DNA from: Boothiomyces macroporosus
Taxonomy: Eukaryota; Chytridiomycota; Chytridiomycetes; Rhizophydiales; Terramycetaceae
NCBI GenBank assembly: GCA_027604185.1
Contig: JADGKB010000036.1
Coordinates: 1-64,000 of the forward strand
Direction: 5' to 3'
DNA length: 64,000 nucleotides
In this document: in pieces, positions 11,439 to 23,465 of the stretch
Layout: each line of letters opens with the position of its first letter
Numbering within the stretch: the stretch's first letter is position 1
The notes under the pieces: generated by a model
Told to the model about the DNA's origin: nothing
The model's database searches: none
What the model saw: only the letters and a program-made list of their open reading frames with translations
Translations under genes and position numbers: made by a program

Positions 11439-11758
11439 ATGTCAAAGTTGCAGAAAATTAGAGCACAGCTGTTCAAAAACCTGGAAACAAGCCCAATGCT
11501 CAAAAGCAAGAGAGAATCCCTTTTAACTTATTACCCACCAGACGTATCAGTAGTGAAATTAGCTGCACAGGATCCTTCACTTAAACCATTGAAGCTGCGG
11601 GATGTCTGGTTTGACATTAAAAGGGATAGAGAAATCATGCTGGAGGCAAGGAAAAAGAATGTTCGTGTATCAGGTAAAATTGTTTTTAATCCTCAGTCGC
11701 TTTTGGGCCTCAAGCTGCCCCAGCAAAGAAAGAAGGAAAGAAAAAGAAGAGAAAGTAA
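11439..11758 (+). CDS. probable mitochondrial small-subunit ribosomal protein mS33
   Basis: A small basic protein of about 97 residues after removal of one 23-nt intron (donor in GTATCA|GTAAAA, acceptor CTCAG). Family-like features are the KIRAQLF start, the YYPPD segment in the middle, a helix rich in Arg/Lys (DIKRDREIMLEARKK) and a Lys-rich end APAKKEGKKKKRK; mS33 proteins share this layout and the proline-tyrosine segment. The match is to general pattern rather than to a strict motif, so the call is moderate. It starts 27 nt from the divergent prefoldin gene and ends 14 nt before the convergent TRAPPC5 gene. Confidence 0.6.
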
Positions 11759-11772
11759 TAAAAATATATTTC

Positions 11773-12459
11773 TTACTGGCGAGATTCGAAAAACCTTTCT
11801 CTAGTCATTACGGACTTGTCAAATTTCATTAATATCGTGGTGCGGGTTGGATAAGTAGAGTTACCAGTTGAATGAGCAGATACTACCGCAGGCTAACTTT
11901 AAAGTAATTAATACGAATCCAGTGGCATCAAGAACGGCTTCAACCATTCCAGCGATAAACGCACCGCAATTTAAACTCGACATTTCTTTTGGTACAGATA
12001 TAAACTTTGTGATTACTGGTTCATTTTCACTAATCATATCTACATTAGACAAGCGTACATTCATCTTCATTATCAGTCCCCTTCTCTAACGAATCCGCTG
12101 CTTTTCCAAATAGCGATTTCCAAAGTGTAGTGTTTATAAACAGTAGAATTTGTAATAGTCTAACTTCTCTCTTCAAATTCTTATCCCTTGGTTATCACCA
12201 ACTAACCTGAACATGATCAACTCCAGTAGTCGCATTCCGACTCTATACCCCAGTTCCGCTAATCTGCGTTAAATGTATTTACTTTTTCTCCAAGTCTTCA
12301 ATTCCGGATACTTGCTTTTGCGTATACTGGAGCATTTCCGAAAACAAGAAATTGTAGGCAGATAATGAAACCTAGATTAGAAGCGATTACAGTGTCATTT
12401 TTGGTTTTGTTTAGCGGTCGATCTAGAATTATTGGACGCTTTGAGATTGTCTTGTTCAT
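11773..12459 (-). CDS. TRAPPC5: TRAPP complex subunit 5 (Trs31)
   Basis: Core subunit of the TRAPP tethering complex, the Rab1/Ypt1 exchange factor acting at ER-Golgi. The reading frame is cut by five introns of 19-22 nt. Once they are removed the protein runs from RPIILDRPL through VSLSAYNFLFSEMLQY, ISVPKEMSSLNCGAF and GMVEAVLDATGFPA to MKFDKSV, all hallmark blocks of this family (Bet3-like fold). Length is about 185 residues, normal. Six exons in fewer than 190 codons make this one of the most intron-dense genes here. Start is the ATG at 12459. Confident. Confidence 0.95.
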
Positions 12460-12490
12460 TTGTAAATGGCAAAAATACAAATTTATTATT

Positions 12491-12750
12491 TTAGTTTAAT
12501 TTAGATTTCTTGTTTCTCCTTGTGCTATTATCAGAAGCTTCTCTTTTTCCTGATTTACCAGTAACCTCTTCGTATTCTTCAGAATCGATATTATCTTCAA
12601 ATAGACCTTCAAACTACAATTAAATAAAGTTACCCAACTGCATATGTCTGAGCTATCAGATGGGAGATTCAAGTTCAGTTCTGTCTTCAATGGCTGCGGT
12701 AGTGGCTTCTCTTGAGCAGACACGGCATTTGAAGCTGGTTTCGCTTCCAT
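12491..12750 (-). CDS. small hypothetical protein, acidic middle, basic tail
   Basis: About 80 residues after a 20-nt intron (GTAACTTTATTTAATTGTAG) that joins SSDICSW to FEGLFEDNIDSEEYEEV. The N-terminal half is proline/leucine-rich, the middle acidic and the end basic (TRRNKKSKLN), suggestive of a nuclear protein. I do not recognise it. The well-formed intron and the placement in a tight gap between TRAPPC5 and Scc2 are the main reasons to regard it as real. Confidence 0.55.
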
Positions 12751-12774
12751 TATATTGCTAGATTAAATAGATTA

Positions 12775-15700
12775 TTACAGGTCGGTGAACTTGAACTTCT
12801 TTTTAAAGTATTCTTTAATAGAGAGCAGTATACCATATACTAACGCTTTAATTACCATTTCTATAGTTAGTTATATATACCATGCGGTCGTTCTTCAGTT
12901 GGGGAAAGCCCTTGTAGTGTTTGACTAACAATGTTTGCCCCAAAAGAAAGTAAAACATTGATATGATAAATCGCATGCATGATTTCTTCAACAGTTTGGA
13001 AATCCAAGTATGCAATACTTTCTCCAATAAATTTGTAGTATACTGCTTCTTTCGCTGCTTCTAGTTTGTCTATATTGAATAGATTAATCAGTTGCTTTAG
13101 AAACTCGTTCCTCCTACTTTTTTTCTCTTTTATAAGGCTATAAATCGGGGAAATAAAGCTAGTTCGTATGGAATCTCTTTCAAAGGTTGATTGGATAGCG
13201 TCTCTATTTCCGTTTACGGCTAGACTTTTCTGATAAGTATATAAACAGTTGATTGCCTCCAAGTCCTTTGTGTGAATGAAACTAGAGTGCTTTTCATGCA
13301 GTTTCTTATGTACCAAGAATGCATGTTCCCTAATTGTAATATCTGAGCTAGACTCCAGAGCAGTTAAACCAGGCACGCATATAATTGGGTGAACCAAACC
13401 ATACTCCAAAGCCAACGAAACTACTTTGAAAGCTGCTCTTGAAACGCGAATATCTGGAAGTAACATTTTTTCAATGATTCTAGGCAAATAATTTTGAACT
13501 AACGAACTAGGAATTCCATCTTCAACAAAACTATCCGCATTTCCTACTAATATCTCGATTTTCATTTCTTCAGAATCATTTCCTTCTAAATCAATGCTTT
13601 TTTCCAGTTGCTGTCCAGTTAAATACTCAACAACGACATTAAAAAATTCGATATGAAGTAACGGTTTGTCTGTTTCAAACACTTTTGAAATAATCTCCAT
13701 AGCTGTTGGATTGAGAAAGTACTTTGGACGAGCATTTAAAAAAGAGCAGATTGCAGAGAAAGCAATCAATGCAGAATCGTGGTTGATCAATCTTGAGCAG
13801 TATTTTGCAAACATATTGAACGACTTTTCAACTAAATCATCCCCTTTAGTGAATGCTTGAAGTTCTGAGCAATTGTATAGAATTTTCTTTCCATTCGTTT
13901 TTTTAATTTCAAAATTCAAATTTCCAACTATCAGTGATACAATAACGAGACATCGCAAGATCGTGGCAGTAAATTTGGAAGCCAAATGTGCGAAATCTTC
14001 ATTTTCATACCTGCAAAGTACGTCTAAATAAATTCAAGGATTACCAAAACATTTCTCGATCACAATGACAATCTTTGTAAAGTTTTTTGTTTGGAATTGA
14101 ATTATCTTGCACAAACAAGGAATCGAATATCTTAATATCTAGTTTGAGATAGAAAATTACATTTACAGATCCTTGGCCTAAGAGGGACAGCAAATCACTT
14201 TCAATATTGCGGACCAAGGATACATCATTGAACTTTATATCTGAAAAGCAATTATTCAGTATCACTAACACTAGTTGAGACTGACGGATTTCAACCTCGG
14301 AAGCTCCCTAATTTAAACAAAGAATACTTTAGGCTTGATGTATGGCTGAAGAACTGAAAGGTGCTCTGTACACAATTCCTTGAAATATTTTGAAAAATGC
14401 TGAACAGTGATAAATGCACCTTCTAATCCGTCCTGTTTAATGATCAGATTAAATAAAGCGTTTATAATCTTTTCTGTCTGCACAAGTATTTGCTGGGTTT
14501 TTTTCTTGCTTAGTTGGCTTAAATAAAGGTTGAAATAGTTCACTGAAGTTGGACATTGTCCTAGCTGTGTCGCTAGCACTTTGATTAATATTTCGTGGTT
14601 GCTCGCATATTTTTGTCCCGAATGTTCCGCATCACTTGAAGGATAGTATATTTCGTTCAGCATTTTAAGCGCAAGGTCAGAGACTGTGGTTTCTTCATCT
14701 TGCAATCTCGTTAATAACTTTAAAAGCATATCGCCTAGAATCGGGGAAATCTTTGATGATTTATAATACCTTACATGCAGCTCTTTGATCAGTTTAAGCA
14801 CTCGTTTTCTAACGGCGATACTCAAATCAGTCGTGCGATTTGCTAATAAAGGGTAGATTGCTAAAACACCATCTTCGTCAACCGAAAGAATATACTTGCC
14901 ACATACATCCATCGCAGCATCTCTTACAGTGGGAGAGCTGTCAACTAAGCGATTTTGAATTGATTGTAAAATAGTGCTGTGGACATTTCGAGGAATAGAA
15001 CTGCTGTTTAACAGTTCGGAAAAACACCGTATCGATTTAGTTCGGACTGTAATCGAAGCTAAATCAATTCCTTTTAGCAGTGTCAAAATCATTCGATCCA
15101 ACATTTTAAAGCATCCGTTTGATTTGATCCAGATGTTGTACATTGCTGGAGTACTGGAATGTGTATGTGCAAAACATTGATTTTTTAGAGCATAATATTC
15201 CGTGAATATTGCTTTAACACAGTCTTTGACCAGAATTTCTTCTATATTCCCATGTTCGGTAATTTTTTGGACTATCTTAATCATATGAAAGAGCGAAAGA
15301 TTCTAGCATTAACAATAATTACACTCTTAAAGTTTCTTTCCAAGGATAGTTCCGAAATCCACCCCAGCAAGTTCTTGAAATACACTTTAAAAAGATTCAG
15401 AGTGCTTTCATTTAGAGATCCCGACAGTGAATTAATTGCATTGATCATTTCATCCTTTCCCTCAAAAGCCACCAATGTATCCTTTAGCATTACTTCTGCA
15501 AAGTCTCCTAGCCAATCAGTAGAGATGCCTCTGAATGCATTTTCGCTTTTCTTTTGATCTTCCAAGCTCTGTAGCATTAATCGAACAGATTGCTGAGCCA
15601 GAACCTCCGCAATCGGCCATTCTGGGGAAATATAAACCAACAGCAGATCCTTTAAAATACCGTCCAAGATTGATTTATATTCTTGTTCAGTGGAGGATTT

Positions 15701-17260
15701 TCCTTTAATATCTTTACCACTTTCGGTAGCCTTCTTCACCAGGGATTGAATAAAATGCAAACTAGCTCGAGAGGCACAATCTTGCATACTTTTAAACTTG
15801 TTCAATAACTACATAAAACATAAAAATACCTCCAAAGATTGATTGAGTTCTACATCCGATTCAAGTTCCGTCAAGGATTGTGATAGTTTCTTTTCAAGCA
15901 ATCGGACATTAATCCCAAATTGCAATATTTGGAAAATTATGAACGAATATATATGAATTGATTTTCCGGATTGAATTGTAATGCACGACGGAGATGAATA
16001 ATACTTTGGTACGCATGATACAAGTTCATCAATAATAAATAACTGCTGCTCCGGGTAATTTGCAAATATCTATATAGTTAATAGAAATTACTATTCCCAA
16101 CAAAGTTACTCCACGTTTTAGCAATAACCCCAGTCCATTCTCGTGTAAAATGGGATATTCAGTTACAAAACAAATTTCAATACTTGAAAAGATTAACTAA
16201 GTTAACAAGAGTTACCGATATCACAATTTCTTCATCAAGTACTTCTGTTTGACAAAGATCTGCTAATTTTAAAAGAATTGATGCTATTCCACTGCCTGCT
16301 GCAATCATAAATTGTTTTTGTTCCTTTGTCGCTTCTATTGTAAGAATAATTTACCAGTCAACTTGAAATAAGAAACAACAGAGTTATGAAAAATAGTTTT
16401 GAGGTTACTGACTACTCTCATAATCTCATTAAGTGTGCAAAAGCTCTTTTTCGGGGTTTCAATATCCAATTCGGTGTTTATAAATAGCAGCTTTACATCA
16501 ATGCATCTAATTGCTAATAATATCAATTCAGCATATTCTTTACGGTCGCAATCCCCGATATCTTTAGTTTTTCCTGCTTCTATCCCATCATTCAAAATCC
16601 TGAGAAAACTGTCAGCGGCAAAATTATAATTAGCAGTTCCCTCTGCAAGCAGAAGTTTGTGCAATTTCTTTGGAGGTAATCTCTGCAGGTCCCGTTCTAA
16701 TAGTTGCATGTTCAAGTAGCTAATTTCACCAGATTCCACTATTCTTGCGAGAGTTTGAGCAAGTACGGCCAAAAGATTACCATTGATTGATGGCAGCTTC
16801 ATAACTATTTTTGGTTGGCAGTTATCCTGGTTGTTTATTTCCTGACCTGTCGTGTCTCCAGCTATATTTCGGTCATCATTTTCTGATTTTAATTCTCCAG
16901 GGTTGTTCGTGAAATGTTGATCTGAAATATTGTTGTCATATTGAGAAATATTTGATTCATTAACTTTACTTGAATTTAATCTATTTTGTTCTCGATTGAG
17001 CGTCCAAAGTTGGCGGATGTTTGGAGAGCCAGTTTCTTCGTTTAGATTCTTCAGGACACTTGGATTAGAGAAAACTTACATTTGGGAATCGTTTATCGCT
17101 CCAATTGATGGAAAAATCACACTTGTTGGAGCGCATTCCTTACTGTTATTGTATCTGGAAAGCTTTGAAACTAATATTAGAATGAATTACGTTGATCAAG
17201 ATTCTGTAGAGACACAAACGCCGTGTTTTCCAGAAGGTCCAGGTTGGTGTCTATCGTCAT
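12775..17260 (-). CDS. SCC2: cohesin loader Scc2/Nipped-B (adherin)
   Basis: Large HEAT-repeat protein that with Scc4 loads cohesin onto chromosomes. The best block lies near 14750-15100: NRLVDSSPTVRDAAMDV followed by VRKRVLKLIKEL, which match the central Nipped-B HEAT repeats. The C-terminal hook region (CLYTYQKSL..., FISPIYSLIKEKKSRRNEF) also fits. Many introns of 19-26 nt are needed, including GTATATATAACTAACTATAG near the end. The start is taken as the ATG at 17260 because the frame is continuous from there through two short introns. The protein is about 1,400 residues, shorter than animal NIPBL (2,800) and close to fungal Scc2/Mis4. Intron joins between 15805 and 16335 were not all resolved. 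Confidence 0.88.
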
Positions 17261-17340
17261 TGAGATTCAAATCGGACAGAAGTGGACAAAAAGTTTAAAG
17301 AAAAAAATTGTATTTTCAGTGAATTATTGATAACAGTAAT

Positions 17341-17675
17341 TTATCTGGCAGATGTAACAAGCAGATTCTTTTCCAGACCTATCATAAACAAGCTAGTACC
17401 CCTGTACCACTTTTCTTGGGATTGTGTGCTCGATGCAGGCTCCAAGACTATCTCGCTAATCCGCTGACAGGTGAACGGTGCCCTTGATGAATAATCAATT
17501 ACTCTACAAATTTATCCAGTAGATCGCAGAGATATTTTGTTTGGATTTCATCTCGATTGTCAATCTTTAAGATTTGATTTTTTATCGCCGGCAACAATAG
17601 CTCCCAACTAATATATTCCCCCTTTGCCGCTCTTTTCAATAAATCTTGATCTGACTCTCTTCCAATCATCTTCAT
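17341..17675 (-). CDS. PPP4R2-like protein phosphatase 4 regulatory subunit, minimal
   Basis: One 20-nt intron (GTAATTGATTATTCATCAAG) joins LLDKFVE to APFTCQRISEIVLEP; the remainder reads EKWYRGTSLFMIGLEKNLLVTS. These match the conserved N-terminal domain of PPP4R2/Psy4: the lead-in helix, (A)PFTIQR-like block and KNVMVVS-like strand. The product is only about 100 residues; family members normally have 400 or so with an acidic disordered C-terminus, which is absent here. Either the gene is naturally reduced to the PP4-binding domain or a further exon was missed. Starts 23 nt from the divergent NFU1. Confidence 0.72.
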
Positions 17676-17698
17676 TTTGGGGTCTAAATTTTTTCCAA

Positions 17699-18385
17699 AT
17701 GTTTCGATTCAACTTTTTAAAACCAAAGAATTTCAGGACTCTATTTATACAAACAGAACTCACACCGAATTTGGATTCCATCAAATTCAAGCCGGGCAAA
17801 CCGCTGCTCGAATCTCCCCAAGCTAAAACGCATGAATTTCTCTCCCCTAGAGATGCAATGAAATCGCCTCTGGCATCGAAACTGTTCCGAATTGATGGAG
17901 TAAAGTCAGTATTTTATGGATACGATTTTTTGACGATTACTAAAGACCCAGACACCAATTGGCAATTACTAAAACCTGATATATACAGTAGCATTATGGA
18001 TTATGTAAGCACTGGTGGGCCATTATTTTCTTCAAGCAATGATACAACCATCACCGAAGAAGATTCAGAAATTGTCGCCATGATCAAGGAATTACTTGAC
18101 ACTAGAATTCGTCCAACGATTCAGGAAGACGGAGGCGATATTGAATTCATTAAATTTGAAGACTCTACAGTATATGTAAAGCTAAGGTAATTGAACTTGA
18201 TATTTAGAGGTGCTTGCCGAACCTGTGATTCGTCTACGCTCACTTTAAAGAACGGAATTGAAAACATGCTTATGCACTACATTCCAGAAGTTGAACAAGT
18301 AGAACAGGTTTTGGAACCACAGGAAGAAATTTCCAAGCAGGAATTTGAAAAGCTTGAAAGAGAATTGCACCAAAAAAAACAATAA
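17699..18385 (+). CDS. NFU1: mitochondrial iron-sulfur scaffold NFU1
   Basis: Fe-S carrier for lipoate synthase and other mitochondrial [4Fe-4S] enzymes. A mitochondrial presequence ([16 protein letters not shown]) precedes the Nfu N-terminal domain ([12 protein letters not shown]..., [13 protein letters not shown]...DFLTITK). The C-terminal NifU-like domain has [13 protein letters not shown] and, after a 21-nt intron near 18190, [16 protein letters not shown] with the cluster-binding CxxC, then [15 protein letters not shown]. Length about 220 residues, normal for the family. The ATG at 17699 is preferred over upstream frames because it starts the presequence. Confident. Confidence 0.95.
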
Positions 18386-18409
18386 AATCATTTAAATACA
18401 TTCTTGCAA

Positions 18410-21400
18410 TCATACAGCTCCAAGATAAGTAAAATCGAGAGGAATGTTCAAGTTTTCTGATTCTTGCCGTTTTCGGATCCTTTTCAATTGGCGAAGTCTT
18501 TCCCTTGCATTGGAAATGGTTTCCCCTGTTGAAAACACTTGAGCCATCATGTTGCTATATATTGCCACTTCTCGAACATATTTTGCTAAAGAAGACCCAG
18601 AAAGTAAAACCGGAATTGGAGCTACCCGTTCCATATCAGAACGGTACGATAGTGTCAGTTTAAAGCAAAAAGAGTTGTAGTCATGGCCGGCAATTGGTTC
18701 GATAATAATTTGAACAAAGTTGAACTGTCCTGGAATAGTATCATGCCTATAAGCAAGACCACTTTCATTCCAAACGATTGTTACAAAATTGTTTCCAATA
18801 TGACGCTTTTTCCCAGTGCAGAGCGTATCGTGTGCATACTTTGGCATCATGGTTGTTACATGGAAAATAACTTGATTCATTCGTTGGTCCGGTATGTAAC
18901 AAAGACCGTATTGCCCATCTATAGCTTCAGAAGAGGTATCCAGCCCTCCAGTGTAGATATCCCTGGTATTGGCAAGAGGAAATACACGACCAAGGTTGGA
19001 GAGGAATTGCAAATAATTGCTGGAGCCTCGCTGGTTAGCAAGGATTTCTACTTCATTTGTTTGTCCTGAATCTACAAATACAATTCCAATTTTGTGTAGA
19101 TCAATCGATGGGGTACGATCGAGAACACTAATTGCTCGTTGGGTAGCATCATCATTTGGAAGGAGGATTGGCTGTTCAGAATGACTTTCAAGGGATGGGT
19201 ACGGTTGGAATTGCAATATCAAAAAAGCAGGATCCATAAAATTCCTGAATGATTCCACATCTAAACCAATTGTATCGCTCTCTTGAACTTCCAAATTGAA
19301 GGATTTTGAATGTTTCAATTCAGGAATAGAATTTGAAGTACTCAGGGAAGATATTGATTTCGATCGCTCTGCGACATAACTCTGTGGTATCTTTGTTGGG
19401 TCGTCAGTGCTTCCATTTAGCATGTCCAAAAATATTCCAACATTTTGGATATTTCTACCGACATCATTTAGTATTCGGGAGTAAAGTACTGTTATTCCAG
19501 CAGGACGTCTGAAAACAATTTCACACACATTGTTTTCATCAGAGGATACTGTGATCAAAGTATTAACCAAACACCAGGTCTGTACATTAACTTTCTTTGT
19601 TGAAGTCCAATTTTGAACTGAAGGTTTTGGAGCGCAGTCAATATAAGTGTGCTGAACCATCATGTCAAGAATCTGGGTTATCATTAATTTACCAATTCTA
19701 CAGATTCATCCAATTCTTGCTTACTAGCAGCTTCTGTATTTGCAATCATACTTGTTATAATTTTTTGCACAAATTTCTGTCTGTCAGACAGCTTTAGGGA
19801 CAAAAACCAAGTTTGCGTAACATAGTAAGCAAACGTTGAAACATATGGATTGTTTGCATTTCGCAAATAGGAAAGCGCAATACCAAAAACTCTTCTATAG
19901 TTTTCTACCGTCAAGTTTTTGATTAAATTCGGATGGGAAGCTAAAGATGCCAAAAATTCCAGGTTTGGTAAAGCTAGATTGGAGGAGGTAACTTGCGATA
20001 TTTTCATGATTATGTCCCCTAAATATTTGGTTGAACTACCGGGTAATTCATAAATTGCTAGTGACAGACCAAGTATGCATTGCTTGGAAATTGGAAACGG
20101 TTTGTTTAATCCATTGAAGATTGTATAAACCAGCCCGTCTTGCAAATTTTTTGAGTAAAACCCTTTGTATAGGAATAGTGTGAAGGAAATCTGATAGAGA
20201 GACAGATAAATGTCATTCTTTTTACCAACTGGAATGTCCGTCAAATTTTTATGGGCCTTCTCCTTTTGAAGTAAATCGCAAACTGTTTCACAAAGTATTC
20301 TTATCGGAACAGGATTGTGAATACATATTGCTTGATTAGAAATGTATGTTTTAGCTTTTTCCAGCGTACTTAAAAGGAGTTGAGTATTAGTTTCATATTT
20401 CAGAATGGCAACGATAGAATAAATACTTTCTGCATGCGGTAATATCGTATACGATAGTTCTCCAAGATTTCCCAATACCCTGCTGTTAATCGAGAGAATA
20501 GTAGGGGCAGTACTTAATTCATCATCAAAAATATATAATATCTGATTCCGATTGTTACACGACACAGTAGTGATAAAGTTCATTGCTTCGGTTCTTGCTA
20601 AAGGATGGACAGTAGAATTCCAACTAGCTAATCGGCACAGCCATGTGTAAATGCTGATTGAAATGGAATTCAGGTGTTTCTGCGTTGCTAAATGAAAGAT
20701 TTTTATCAAGTACTTGATGGCCAAAACTACTGAATTGGTAGTGAGATTCCCTGGCCTAAAATTGTTTGACAATTTTACAGGGTTTCCAATATTTTTAATG
20801 GTTTGTGACTGTTGCACCCATATCGGCGAAATATATTGGTTTTCCACGCAAAAGACATTACAGGCACTTCGCAGGAGCACATCGACAACATATTCTATGT
20901 TTTCAATCCTAAAATCACAAACTGACTTCATTAGCCAATCATATATGCACAACAAAACTGATTCTGAATTTTCTGAATTGATCGACAGAATAATTTTTTT
21001 CAGAATGGTATCTAATCGCTCCGACTTGAATATATCGATATGTGACAGTGATAATACATTTCCTAGTACATTATTCCTGACTTCATTCGGGACAGTGTGC
21101 CTTAGATATAGTTGTTCAATCATGTTATCGACATAGTCCAAGTACTTTGAAGTGTTACTCCATAATAATTTGCTGGAAGATAAAATTATGAAATCGTATG
21201 TTTGCCTGGAGCCATTTCGGGATAAATTTAAAAGTGTTTCCAGCAGTTTCACCTTTTGAGTGGTTACTAGATGGGTATTGTAAATTTTAGACAGCATTCC
21301 AAACAGTTTGTTGAACAAATGAAACTCTATCGCCATTTCTAAAGAGCTTTGGTTAATATTGTCTACCTATCCATTTCTTTGTTGAACTCGGGACTGCTAT

Positions 21401-22467
21401 TAACAATTTGGTACCTTATCTTGCAGGATGGCTGCTTTTCAAGCGGCCAAATCCAAGAACACCCCTCAAATATATCAACTACTTTGTCCCAATCCATCAA
21501 GTTGAGCTTATCTGCATCTTCACATTTATATATCACAGAAAGTGTTGTTTCCAATAGTGCACTAACTACATGCAGATCTTTCTTTTCAACACACTGGGCG
21601 AATCCCTAGATAAAAAAGATTATTTACATTCAGCAATAATGCAGTCCCGTGAAACTGGTACAAGTCTTCGACAAAAGTCCTTTTTAAAAAGTACAAGGCG
21701 CCAACCACGCAAAAGACATCAAATTTGGAATTTTGATGGAGAATTTCAAACACTAGGTTCATAGTTAAACTTGCGCTATGAGATACTAGCAAATTTTTCA
21801 AGATATTCCAAGCCGCATCTTCACAATCGGTATCCATCAAACTTGTACATAGTTGCCTCAAAAAATCCGGAAGTAGTGCAGACGGTAAATTGCCAAATCG
21901 ACATAGGGTATCCAAAAGAGCAAGACAGTGAATTCGCAAGTGACCCAATTCGAAATACAATGTAATCCCATTCATAATTTGTGTAATATTATCCGCGCTA
22001 AGATAAACATAAGAAAATTTGATGACATTCGTTACATATTGCATCAGTTCAACTCTAATGTCTTTTTGCTTTTTTGAATTAACTTCCCCAAGGATCCAAC
22101 GGCCAAGCAGTCCTCCTATATCGTGTTCAAAGTGTCTCAAGTCCCGCCCTTGTTTGGTCAAATCTTTAAGTAGTCCTAGTCTTTGAGGGATGGTGTCTGA
22201 TGATCCACTTGAAATAATTTTGAAAAAATCTAATCGGAGTAAATCGCAATCAGTATAATGGTATAATATGCATGCTTTAATCCAATCATACGCTTCAGGA
22301 CGAAGTTGGCCGGACGTGAAAGGTACAATCTTGTTCCAACAACTTACCAGCTGTTGACTGGGGACGTCGTTGTTCCTAATGAAATCTGTTATAGCTAGTA
22401 GATTTTTTGATTGAGCTGCAATGTTTGTGGACTGGTCTAAATTTTGAACCAGCTCCCTGAGATTCAT
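18410..22467 (-). CDS. TSC2: tuberin (TSC2), RapGAP-domain protein
   Basis: GTPase-activating subunit of the TSC complex, which turns off Rheb and hence TORC1. The N-terminal ~900 residues are helical HEAT-like (tuberin domain); the C-terminal RapGAP domain contains FLSNLGRVFPL, GLCYIPD, HVTTMMP and the asparagine-thumb region KKRHIGNNFVTIVWNESG, the signature of the family. Three introns of 20-22 nt were reconstructed (near 21565-21586, 21340 and 19684), each restoring one frame. Length about 1,290 residues, shorter than human tuberin (1,807), similar to fission yeast Tsc2. Start ATG at 22467 is 21 nt from the divergent TMEM115 start. TSC1 is not in this window. Confidence 0.92.
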
Positions 22468-22488
22468 TTTGTTAATCAAAAAATTAAA

Positions 22489-23430
22489 ATGGATTTGAAC
22501 CGATATATAAATGGAAGAAACCAAGCAACCATATTACTGATCATCATTTCGCTGCTGTTTTCGTTTGTTGATTACATGACGGAATACTCTGTGTTTTCAA
22601 TTATACCCATGCAAACAGTTTTTAAACCGTGGACATTAATAACCGCGGGCTTGGTCCAGAAGCCTCTATTCCTAATCAATTTACCGATATTGTATTTTAT
22701 GGGAAGTTATTTTGAAGGCTACTGGGGTAGAACAGAATTCTTGCGCCATTTTGCGATAACTGTAGTTGGAACGAATGTGATTACCTCCATGATTATGATT
22801 TTACGAAACATTTTCTTTGAAGACGAGGATGATCTATTTCAATTAATTAATGGACTTGGCTCATTTCTATGTGCATTGCTCGTTGCATTCAAGCGAGCAG
22901 TACCCGAACATAATTTGGAATACAAAGGATTGTCCATTAGGGTTAAAGTATTGCCTATCTAACTTAGTATCTCCCTTCCATTAACATCCTGATACATCTG
23001 GTTTTATTCTTACTTGGATATATTTCAACATCATTCTACACCCACACCATTGGCTCAATAGTATCCTGGATATATATTAGATACTACAAATACAATGATG
23101 GTGTGAGAGGAGATCGTTCGGAAACATTTTCATTCATAAGTTTCTTTCCAGATTCGTTAGCGTAATTATTGTTGATTATAGGGATTATATAAAACCACTT
23201 TCTACATTTGTCTATAGATTTATGGTCAAATTGAAATTCCTTCCTCCGTTACCTCCAAGACCCCAATTTGTAGATCCAGAGGCACAATCTGTCCCTAGCC
23301 CACCACCGCGTCGAGTAGAAGAAGTTATTTTTGAATCGACACAATCTGATGCGGATAGGAGAAAGTACTTTTTATTAACTTTAGAGCATTGGCATTGGAA
23401 GCACTTAATTCACGATTGCAACAATCCTGA
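22489..23430 (+). CDS. TMEM115: TMEM115-like Golgi membrane protein (rhomboid-like, DUF1751)
   Basis: Polytopic membrane protein of the Golgi, related in fold to rhomboids but lacking catalytic residues. Seen: an N-terminal hydrophobic helix, FKPWTLITAGLVQ, GSYFEGYWGRTEFL and the loop AVPEHNLEYKGLSIRVKYLP across a 20-nt intron, all typical of the family. Three introns were reconstructed (GTATTGCCTATCTAACTTAG, GTAATTATTGTTGATTATAG, GTACTTTTTATTAACTTTAG). The last one decides the C-terminus: splicing gives DRRKALALEALNSRLQQS, the normal family end, whereas reading through gives an unrelated tail ending at 23443. Confidence 0.9.
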
Positions 23431-23465
23431 TTGCATAATATAATTGTGGAAATATTTTATTCTAT

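Noticed and set aside
18683..19069. Plus-strand frame of 128 codons inside tuberin
   Set aside because: It is antisense to the highly conserved RapGAP domain.
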